From: Flavobacteriales bacterium
GTDB taxonomy: Bacteria; Bacteroidota; Bacteroidia; Flavobacteriales_D; Cryomorphaceae
Reading direction: 5' to 3'
DNA length: 6,915 nucleotides
NCBI GenBank assembly: GCA_020200995.1
Contig: JAIVHQ010000249.1
Span: forward strand, 1 to 6,915
Shown here: in pieces, positions 1 to 5,960 of the stretch
Position numbering within the stretch: position 1 is the stretch's first letter
Layout: each line of letters starts with the position of its first letter
Translations under genes and position numbers: made by a program
The notes under the pieces: generated by a model
The model's database searches: none
What the model saw: only the letters and a program-made list of their open reading frames with translations
What the model was told of the DNA's origin: nothing

Positions 1-22
1 CTCTATTGATGCGACCATACGC

Positions 23-1519
23 GTGATAAAAGACCTCAAGAGAACCTTTGGACAATCGGCCGTGTACGGCTTGGGCAATGTGCTTGTCAAAGCGACGGGA
101 CTCATCCTTTTGCCGATCTACCTGGACGCGTTGAGCACGGATGCCTACGGTATGCTCGTGCTTTTTGAGGTCATTACTCAATTCATGGTAGGCGTGTTTT
201 CATTTCGGCTTCAGAGTAGTCTGCTACGGTTCGGAAGTGAGGTGGATGAGGGGGAGGCAGTAAAGCGAATCTATTTTACCGCCACTGCGTCCATGTTCGT
301 GATTGCCGCATTGATTTTCGCCGCATTTTGGCCACTCGGACCTTTAGTAAATCAACTGATTTTTGAAGGTGAAGCCCGGGTTTCGATCTTCCTTGTCCTC
401 TTTGCCTCGGTGGCCCTTGAAATGCTGTTGCTCATGCCGCTACAACTTTGCCGACTCAAGGAGGCCCCTGTGAAATACACTGCCTTTCTCTCGCTGAAAC
501 TGATCGGGATGCTCGGTTTCGTGAGCTATTTTGTACTTGTAGAAGACCTCGGCGTTTACGGCGCCATCCTCGGAATCTTTTGGGCCAATGCAGTGACATT
601 GCTGGCCACGGTTCCCATGCAGATCAGAAACATGCTTCCCCGATTTGACAAAGCTGTTGCCATCGAAATGTTTCGCTTCGGCACACCACTTATTTTCACT
701 TCAATCTCTGCCATTTTACTCTCCATCGGCGACCGCGTGATCATCAAGATTTTTGGTGATTTCTCCGAAGTCGGGGTGTATGGCCTCGCCTACAAAATTG
801 GTAGCGTGGTGAATTTATTGGTGATCAACAGCTTTTCTCTGGGCTTTTTGCCTGTGGCCTTTAAGAAATACGGCACCCCCGGTTTCGAGCGGTTTTTTGC
901 AAAAACCCTCACCTATTTCTGCATGGTTACAGTCCTGCTCACCTTAGGCGTATCCCTGTACAGCAAAGAGCTGATCAAGATTTTGAGCAAGGACGAGCCC
1001 GAGTATTGGATTGCCGTAGTTCTCGTGCCGTTTATCGCTTTCACATTCGTATTTAAGGCCATACAGTTTTTTATTTCCATCACATTTCACCTCACCAAGC
1101 GCACCCGCTACGATGCTGTGGTGACCATGGCAGGCTTCGGACTCAACATCGCGCTGAACTTTGCGCTGATTCCGTTTTACGGAATGTACGGCGCGATTGC
1201 AGCCACCGGATTGAGCTATATCGGCATGGGTTGGCTTACGCACCGGTATGCGCAACGACTGTTTCCGGTGCAGTTCGAAAGCGGGAAAATTGCCATTCTG
1301 ATTTTGTCGTGCGCCGCGTTTATTGGGGCGGGAATGGCTATAAACGGGTTTGACCTTTGGGTGCGCCTTATCGGCAAAACAGCGATTGCGTGTGGTTATC
1401 TTTTGTTTCTCTATAAGGTCGTGGCCGGCAAGGCTGAAAAGGAAAAGATGCATAAAGTGTGGACACTGCTTCGCGGAAAGGGCGGAGTAATGGCCATGCT
1501 CGAAGAAATGCGCAAATAA
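23..1519 (+). CDS. Wzx-like polysaccharide/oligosaccharide flippase (MOP superfamily membrane protein)
   Basis: Probable inner-membrane flippase that moves lipid-linked sugar units from the cytoplasmic to the periplasmic face for O-antigen, capsule or exopolysaccharide assembly. The 498-residue product has about 14 hydrophobic segments (roughly residues 12-31, 42-62, 84-104, 119-141, 153-173, 177-198, 217-235, 252-277, 293-315, 328-350, 364-384, 387-405, 422-440, 447-467), the count and length usual for Wzx proteins. Family-like signatures are the N-terminal AVYGLGN (13-19), GDRVIIKIFG with VGVYGLAYKIG (236-260), and LNIALNFALIPFYGMYGA (374-391). The C-terminal tail is basic and probably cytoplasmic. 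The start is GTG at 23, chosen because family members begin about 12 residues before the AxYGLGN motif; the frame stays open to the window edge, so an earlier start cannot be excluded. A TGA at 24-26 overlaps this GTG and could be the stop of a coupled upstream gene. It converges with the T9SS cargo gene. Transported substrate unknown. Confidence 0.9.
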   Translation: MIKDLKRTFGQSAVYGLGNVLVKATGLILLPIYLDALSTDAYGMLVLFEVITQFMVGVFSFRLQSSLLRFGSEVDEGEAVKRIYFTATASMFVIAALIFAAFWPLGPLVNQLIFEGEARVSIFLVLFASVALEMLLLMPLQLCRLKEAPVKYTAFLSLKLIGMLGFVSYFVLVEDLGVYGAILGIFWANAVTLLATVPMQIRNMLPRFDKAVAIEMFRFGTPLIFTSISAILLSIGDRVIIKIFGDFSEVGVYGLAYKIGSVVNLLVINSFSLGFLPVAFKKYGTPGFERFFAKTLTYFCMVTVLLTLGVSLYSKELIKILSKDEPEYWIAVVLVPFIAFTFVFKAIQFFISITFHLTKRTRYDAVVTMAGFGLNIALNFALIPFYGMYGAIAATGLSYIGMGWLTHRYAQRLFPVQFESGKIAILILSCAAFIGAGMAINGFDLWVRLIGKTAIACGYLLFLYKVVAGKAEKEKMHKVWTLLRGKGGVMAMLEEMRK

Positions 1520-1558
1520 AGCAGGTCCTGCCCAACCGCACAGGAGTCCGGTTTCACA
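1520..1558. terminator. Convergent gap with weak hairpin, possible shared terminator
   Basis: This 39-base gap separates the stop codons of the flippase and the cargo gene. It holds an 11-base palindrome, GCAGGTCCTGC (1521-1531), and an overlapping inverted pair TCCTG/CAGGA with a ten-base loop. There is no T-run after either arm, so it is not a standard intrinsic terminator. Convergent position is the main reason to list it. Confidence 0.2.
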
Positions 1559-1849
1559 TCACCTCATCAGGGTGAGATGGCCCGTAAGGGTTTGGGGAAG
1601 GGCGACTCGGTTTAGAAACTGCACATAGCGTATCATGTAGACGTACTGTCCCGCCGAGCAGAAATAATCTCCTCCCCGGTATGACCCGTTCCATCCAAAA
1701 AATGGATCATTTGATTCAAAAACAAGCTGCCCCCAGCGGTCCATAATTTGAAGGCGGTAATCTTCAACAGGGCAACTCACCACGGGCAGAAAAAGGTCAT
1801 TTAATCCGTCACTATCAGGGGTGAAGGCATTGGGCACCCACATGGGGCA
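1559..1849 (-). other. CHU_C / gliding-motility-associated C-terminal domain (type B T9SS signal)
   Basis: Residues 893-988, plus the stop codon. The hallmark order is present: VPNAFTPDSDGLND, then a strand with IMDRWGQLVFES, then GWNGSYRGG, AGQYVYMIRY and a final GHLTLMR. Length of about 95 residues is normal for the family, and the domain runs to the last residue, so the cargo gene is not truncated at this end. Type B cargo is known to depend on PorP/SprF-like partners; none is encoded in the window. Confidence 0.93.
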
Positions 1850-4525
1850 GAGGCATTCTCGCAGTTCAACCTCGAGAAGGTATTCGTAGTCGTAACAAAA
1901 ATCACTGTAGGTCAATTCCACAACTCCGCTTTCCTCAACTACATAGCTGTAGCCCTCACTCCCGTCGGGGAAGGTGTAGGGCACACCGATGAAGGCCGGA
2001 TGGACCGTTCGGTCGCCCTCCTCACAAAGCTCGAGCACCCCGTCGGGAAACACTTCAGCTGGGGAATACTCAAAGGCCTCAATTTGGAATTGAAAATCCC
2101 GGACACACTCGCCGCTGCTGTTGCTGACTTGCGCTTCATAATATCCCGCCGCAGTCACCTGGATTTCGAGTTCCTCTTCGCCCGAATGCCATTGGACATC
2201 CACGGCCGGGTTCAAAAAGCCGAGGCTCACCGTATCCTGACCCTCACATATTCTTTGGGCAGTTTGGAAGGGTCGGGGAAGAAAAGTATTCACTTCGACT
2301 TCAAAGTCGGCACTGACCAGGCCGCAGGAATTTTCGGCAGTAAAGGTATAAATGCCCGCAGAAGAGGTTTCGAACACCTCAAGGGCATTGCCGTTCAAAA
2401 AAACAGGGAAATCGAACGGTTCCAGGTCCAGCACCGCTACCTCTCCCGTACAGATGCCTTCTCCCGATGGAATTTCAAGTTCCAGCGGCTCTTCAATCAC
2501 GATGCTTGCTTCTGCGTCGATTTCGCAATCATCCATCGTTCCCGTAAGCGTCAAATTATAGCTGCCGGCCTCGGGAAAGCTCACTGTGAAAGTCGCCGCA
2601 GAAGGAATCAAATTATTGCCGTTGCCCTGGTTGAGCACCACATCCGAATTTCCCTCTTCCCAAAAAGGGATCTCCACCTCCACATCGCTGTCGATGCATG
2701 CCGCCGGCGGCACTGTGAGCATGGGTCCGTCAAACACGGGGCCCGAAACGGGGACTTCAACCTCGACAGAACCGCAGGCGGAGACAAAAACAACGGGATA
2801 TGACCCCGGTGCGGTGAAAGTGATTCCCTCAACCGGTTCGCCGGCGCCATCGGTTATCTCATCCCACTGCGGAAAACCGGACAGGTCGAGGAAAAAACTC
2901 TCGCCGGGGCAAAGGTCAATGTCTTGAGGTAACTGGGGCAGATCAGGAACTTCAAAAACTTCAAAACTGCCCTCTGCAGTATAATCACAGCCGTTTGCCG
3001 CAGTGATTGTCGCCGAAAAAAAATACCCCCCCGGCTCAGTTGGTGCGATATTAATTTCATCTCCTTCTTCACTTCCCGATTCAGGGCCTGTGAAATTCAA
3101 AGACTGGAGCAGCGTTGCAGCGTTAGAATCTCCGTTGATAACAACCTCTATATCCAGCGACTCTCCCACACAGCCATCATCCACATTGACTTCGAGGATG
3201 TCTGAACACGAAAGACAGGTTATATCCGTCGAAATATCCGTTACATCCACTGAGGTCGGCGTAGCGTTGATCATCGGCGGACAATCAAAAACGGGCATGG
3301 AGTAGATCACTTTGCTAAATGAGGCAACCTCAATATTGTAATCTTGCTCTTCTTCACATCCGAACGTAAAGCAGTTGTCAAATCCGATGATTGACGTGTT
3401 CCCCGCTGTACGACCTACGCTCAGCAGCGCATCATTGGGAAGCATCACCATGTTCTTGGTTGAACCCTGGGTGAGATGGGCACTTGCACCATCGGGGTTT
3501 CCAACTTCTATGATCTCCCCTGACGCATAGTCAATTTTTGCAATACCAAACCCGCTCGTATTGACATTATTATTATCAACCTGATAAAAAGCAGCAATTT
3601 CGCCTGTGCTCAATTGATACACGTCCGACACGAAATTTCGCTGTCCCTGGTGAATTTTAAATTGCCAGACAATGGAGAAATCCGGAGCTAATTTCATCAC
3701 GATCCCTCTCGATGTATTGCCTATATTCTGATGAGCGCCCACTACGTAATGGTTATCAGCTGTTCGTATCACGCAGAGAAATTGTGTCACGGCTCCCTCA
3801 TGATAAGTATGTTGCCCTACAATTGTTCCGTCTTCTTGAATTTCAACCAATATGCCGGTGTTTGCGCCGCTATATCCGGCGCTGGCGCCCGCGACAAGAA
3901 TGTTCCCCGCCGGTGTATCGCTGAAACCAAAAAAATGATCATTACCCGAGCCTGAATCGAATCGGTGGGACCATAAAATATCACCCGCAAGGTTCATTTT
4001 CATGATGTAGGCATCTTCCGATGCACCTTGAGGTACGTTGATCGTTCCGGCAACAATAAAGTCACCGGCGCCCGCCTTTATGTCACGAGGAACAGAGTAA
4101 TGATCACTTATTTGTCTGCTCCATTGCAAGGCGCCTTCACCGGAAAAGAGCATAACGTGCGCCTTGCGATAGCCTTGCATGCGGTATCCACCCACCACAA
4201 TTTGTCCTCCGGGCAGTTCTTCCAGCACCAGGTCTCTTCCATCTTCATTGGTTCCGGCATAGCCAAAAGCAGTCGACCACTGAACTTGAAAGTCAGCATC
4301 CGTCTTTATTAAAATCCAGTCGTTCCCTCCTATGGGATAGCTGTTACTGACGCCGACCGTAATAAATCCGCCATCGGCAGATTGGATCATTGAGTGACCG
4401 GTGCCCGTTCCTGCGGTGAAAATCGCCTTGCCGGAAAATCCGTTGCACTGCTGGGCCACAACCTCAACCCTTGGGGAAAGGATAAGAAAAACAAAGTGGA
4501 ATAAAATGACCGCCGCTGACCTCAT
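1559..4525 (-). CDS. Large secreted T9SS cargo protein: propeller-like repeats, six Ig-like modules, CHU_C (type B) C-terminal domain
   Basis: Predicted surface or secreted protein of 988 residues. Residues 1-24 form a signal peptide (MRS, hydrophobic core VILFHFVFLIL, likely cleavage after VVA); it is not a lipoprotein, because C27 follows AQQ rather than a lipobox. Residues 44-383 hold about seven repeats of roughly 45 residues with the theme D/G-G-x-I-x-V-G ... xxx-K-x ... W, as in beta-propellers. Residues 443-893 hold six Ig-like modules, each with two cysteines. From about 893 to the end is the gliding-motility C-terminal domain: VPNAFTPDSDGLNDLF, IMDRWGQLVFES, GWNG, AGQYVYMIRY and the terminal GHLTLMR. 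That domain is known as the type B T9SS secretion signal. The start is placed at ATG 4525; a TTG at 4546 would add seven residues before a worse signal peptide. Likely role is adhesion or surface-layer function, but no catalytic motif is visible, so the exact job is unknown. Confidence 0.93.
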   Translation of the reverse strand: MRSAAVILFHFVFLILSPRVEVVAQQCNGFSGKAIFTAGTGTGHSMIQSADGGFITVGVSNSYPIGGNDWILIKTDADFQVQWSTAFGYAGTNEDGRDLVLEELPGGQIVVGGYRMQGYRKAHVMLFSGEGALQWSRQISDHYSVPRDIKAGAGDFIVAGTINVPQGASEDAYIMKMNLAGDILWSHRFDSGSGNDHFFGFSDTPAGNILVAGASAGYSGANTGILVEIQEDGTIVGQHTYHEGAVTQFLCVIRTADNHYVVGAHQNIGNTSRGIVMKLAPDFSIVWQFKIHQGQRNFVSDVYQLSTGEIAAFYQVDNNNVNTSGFGIAKIDYASGEIIEVGNPDGASAHLTQGSTKNMVMLPNDALLSVGRTAGNTSIIGFDNCFTFGCEEEQDYNIEVASFSKVIYSMPVFDCPPMINATPTSVDVTDISTDITCLSCSDILEVNVDDGCVGESLDIEVVINGDSNAATLLQSLNFTGPESGSEEGDEINIAPTEPGGYFFSATITAANGCDYTAEGSFEVFEVPDLPQLPQDIDLCPGESFFLDLSGFPQWDEITDGAGEPVEGITFTAPGSYPVVFVSACGSVEVEVPVSGPVFDGPMLTVPPAACIDSDVEVEIPFWEEGNSDVVLNQGNGNNLIPSAATFTVSFPEAGSYNLTLTGTMDDCEIDAEASIVIEEPLELEIPSGEGICTGEVAVLDLEPFDFPVFLNGNALEVFETSSAGIYTFTAENSCGLVSADFEVEVNTFLPRPFQTAQRICEGQDTVSLGFLNPAVDVQWHSGEEELEIQVTAAGYYEAQVSNSSGECVRDFQFQIEAFEYSPAEVFPDGVLELCEEGDRTVHPAFIGVPYTFPDGSEGYSYVVEESGVVELTYSDFCYDYEYLLEVELRECLCPMWVPNAFTPDSDGLNDLFLPVVSCPVEDYRLQIMDRWGQLVFESNDPFFGWNGSYRGGDYFCSAGQYVYMIRYVQFLNRVALPQTLTGHLTLMR
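1847..3199 (-). repeat. Six tandem cysteine-paired Ig-like modules in the T9SS cargo protein
   Basis: Protein residues 443-893. Cysteine pairs are C452/C513, C539/C584, C610/C667, C692/C734, C760/C807 and C834/C877. A G-x-Y (or similar) beta strand lies 8 to 12 residues before each second cysteine, and a strand ending the module follows it (for example FEVEV, SIVIEE, FQFQIEA). This is the layout of Ig/PKD-like modules common in CHU_C proteins. The modules alternate between two types (see findings). They are diverged at DNA level, so this is a protein repeat and not a recent DNA duplication. Confidence 0.7.
3016..3032 (-). repeat. Adjacent G7 and T8 homopolymer tracts inside the cargo gene
   Basis: On the coding strand seven G are followed by TA and eight T, encoding GGYFF at residues 499-503 in the first Ig-like module. 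The reading frame is intact here. A one-base slip in either tract would remove the later modules and the CHU_C secretion signal. Confidence 0.85.
3377..4396 (-). other. About seven propeller-like repeats in the T9SS cargo protein
   Basis: Protein residues 44-383. Repeats can be aligned by eye around 44-88, 97-138, 147-189, 198-241, 249-291, 299-343 and 356-383. Shared positions are an S/P-x-D/G-G turn, a strand such as FITVGV, QIVVGG, FIVAGT, ILVAGA or YVVGAH, a second strand such as DWILIKTD, DAYIMKMN or RGIVMKLA, and a tryptophan strand such as VQWSTAFG, LQWSRQI, ILWSHRF or IVWQFKI. Repeats 6 and 7 are weaker and lack the tryptophan. Seven units fit a closed seven-bladed beta-propeller, but the fold is inferred from the pattern only. 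Confidence 0.65.
4454..4525 (-). other. Signal peptide coding segment of the T9SS cargo protein
   Basis: Encodes residues 1-24: one arginine near the N-terminus, a hydrophobic stretch, then a VVA cleavage-like site before QQC. This supports Sec export before T9SS translocation, and it decides the start: ATG 4525 puts the positive charge directly before the hydrophobic core. Confidence 0.8.
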
Positions 4526-4615
4526 CTCGAAATTATACCTGCTCAACTATTGACTCTTTGCCGGAACAGATTCGTCAATCGATGCAGTCTGTTTCTTTCT
4601 TTGGGTCGAAAAGTA

Positions 4616-4644
4616 CAAAATATAACGAACTATTGCACAATCAA
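4616..4644 (-). promoter_or_regulatory. Weak candidate promoter for the T9SS cargo gene
   Basis: Minus strand has TTG at 4644-4642, overlapping the stop codon of the glycosyltransferase, then 17 bases, then TATATTTTG at 4624-4616. This resembles the Bacteroidota TTG-N17-23-TAnnTTTG pattern, but TA and TTTG are three bases apart instead of two. The leader to ATG 4525 would be about 85 bases. The 115-base gap makes a separate promoter reasonable; the match itself is imperfect. Confidence 0.28.
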
Positions 4645-5882
4645 TGAGCAAGTTTGTGGTACATATTGACCAGTCTATCTGCATCCGAAGCCCAGTCGTA
4701 GCCACCTTCTGCAACCAGTTCTTTTCCTTTCTTCGTCATTTCTTTCAAGGCATCTCTGTTCTCCAATGCCCCCATTACTTTTTCCGAGAAGTCGTGGGGA
4801 TTTCCGGCTTCAAAAACCACCCCGGCTCCATTGTCGCCCACTATGCGCTTCAGCGGGGCACATGAGCTTACCATCATAGGGTATCCGCTCAGGAAAATCT
4901 GAAAAAGTTTGTGCGGTATAGTCGACTCGTTTTGTCCATTGCTATGGTGAGGAATGATGTTTAAAAACGCACCTACCATCCGTTGAAGGGCTTCCTCATA
5001 GGGCAATTGTCCGGTAAACTCAACCTGACTGCTCACACCAAAATTGTTTGCGAGGTTTTTCAAGTGAGCAATGGTGTCGGGATTGCCCGACCCAACAATG
5101 ATCAGTCTTACCTTGGGATCGTGCCCCAAGATTGCAGGCATGGCTTCTATGGCCGTATCTAAACCCCGATGGGGCCCAATGCTTCCCACGTAAACTATAT
5201 TTTTGGTTTGGACAGCCGAAGTGGGAAGTTGATGGCTGTCGTACAAATCCTTGGGCTCAGTATTGCTCACAATCACAAACTTCTCAGCTGCCACACCATG
5301 CAAACGGATAACGCGCTCGCGCATTTCATCGACGACCGCTATTATTCGGTCTGCTTTTTCAACAGCATATTTTTCCTTTGCGAGCCAGCTTTTGTAATTA
5401 AAAAACAGTCTGTTTTTGAGACGCACCAAAGGCTCTTTGCGCCAGGTAAACCAAGTAAGTATCCCTTCGGGAAAATTCTCGTGCAGGTCTAAAACCACCG
5501 GGAGGCCGTGTTTCTTTCCGATAGAAAATGCCGTCTTAAAAACAGGCAAATCATGGGCATGCAAGGCGTCTGCCTCCCCCACTTGTAACTTTACAAGCGG
5601 AGCCAACAAATAATTGATGCCGAATGCTGAGCGCACAATATCTGCTATACCCTTTTGCGGAACCCCGATGATGCGATCAGTTCGCACAATCTTAATTCCT
5701 TTATGCTCCTCTTCTTTGCTTTGACCTTTATTGCGGTAGCAAACTACAGTAACTTCGAAACCCGCTGAAATTAACGAGGCGGCCTCTTTTTCAACCCGAA
5801 TATCAAAGGGGTAAAACCCGTCGAGTACCATCAGAATTCGTTTGCCGCGTTTCACCTTGTCTTTGGAGTGTTGGGTTGTCAT
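4641..5882 (-). CDS. Glycosyltransferase, GT4-like (GT-B fold)
   Basis: Cytoplasmic or membrane-associated enzyme expected to transfer a sugar from a nucleotide donor to a lipid-linked glycan. The 413 residues cover both halves of a GT-B enzyme. N-terminal acceptor half: KRILMVLDGFYPFDIRVEKEA (14-34), HAHDLP (108-113) and DLHENFPE (132-139). C-terminal donor half: VSNTEP (205-210), YVGSIGPHRGLDTAIEA (231-247), GSGNP (264-268), VEFTGQLPYEEA (287-298) and PHKLFQIFLSGYPMMVSS (323-340). The position that is often the second glutamate of the GT4 E-x7-E motif is glutamine here (Q328). The start is ATG at 5882, with a TAnnTTTG-like box just upstream. It lies 78 bases after the second glycosyltransferase and 115 bases before the T9SS cargo gene, all on the same strand. 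Donor, acceptor and linkage cannot be read from the sequence. Confidence 0.9.
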   Translation of the reverse strand: MTTQHSKDKVKRGKRILMVLDGFYPFDIRVEKEAASLISAGFEVTVVCYRNKGQSKEEEHKGIKIVRTDRIIGVPQKGIADIVRSAFGINYLLAPLVKLQVGEADALHAHDLPVFKTAFSIGKKHGLPVVLDLHENFPEGILTWFTWRKEPLVRLKNRLFFNYKSWLAKEKYAVEKADRIIAVVDEMRERVIRLHGVAAEKFVIVSNTEPKDLYDSHQLPTSAVQTKNIVYVGSIGPHRGLDTAIEAMPAILGHDPKVRLIIVGSGNPDTIAHLKNLANNFGVSSQVEFTGQLPYEEALQRMVGAFLNIIPHHSNGQNESTIPHKLFQIFLSGYPMMVSSCAPLKRIVGDNGAGVVFEAGNPHDFSEKVMGALENRDALKEMTKKGKELVAEGGYDWASDADRLVNMYHKLAH

Positions 5883-5901
5883 GTATCAGGATTTGAAGGG
5901 C

Positions 5902-5909
5902 CAAACTTA
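5902..5909 (-). promoter_or_regulatory. Candidate Bacteroidota -7 promoter box for the 413-residue glycosyltransferase
   Basis: Minus strand reads TAAGTTTG, an exact match to the Bacteroidota -7 consensus TAnnTTTG. It sits 19 bases before the ATG at 5882, in the 78-base gap between the two glycosyltransferase genes, which would give a short leader of about a dozen bases. No clear TTG (-33) element lies 17-23 bases upstream; the nearest is TGG. The gene could therefore have its own start site or be read only from upstream. Confidence 0.4.
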
Positions 5910-5960
5910 CGCAAGAATGGGAGAAGGCTGTCCACACCCATTCAATCCGCCACAATGTAA

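Noticed and set aside
1..26. Possible 3' end of an upstream plus-strand gene, ending at TGA 24-26 (or TGA 7-9), overlapping the flippase GTG
   Set aside because: Only two to seven codons are visible, so no product can be supported; the overlap is noted under the flippase.
944..1453. 169-codon open frame antisense to the flippase
   Set aside because: It is a polar, patternless translation opposite clear membrane segments; a shadow of the real gene.
2000..2803. Long open frame on the plus strand, 267 codons, antisense to the cargo gene
   Set aside because: It lies entirely opposite a well-supported coding region, has an Arg/His-rich composition without domain-like patterning, and shows no recognisable motif.
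4445..4447. C27 of the cargo protein as a lipoprotein cysteine
   Set aside because: Preceding residues are AQQ, which do not form a lipobox; a standard Sec signal peptide fits better.
4528..4540. TATAATTTCG just upstream of ATG 4525 as a promoter box
   Set aside because: It differs from TAnnTTTG at a key position and lies so close to the ATG that the transcript would be leaderless.
4565..4593. Hairpin AACAGA ... TCTGTT in the gap before the cargo gene, followed on the plus strand by T-rich sequence
   Set aside because: The outer stem is only six pairs with a large loop, and the T-rich side faces plus-strand transcription where no gene ends; not convincing as a terminator or riboswitch.
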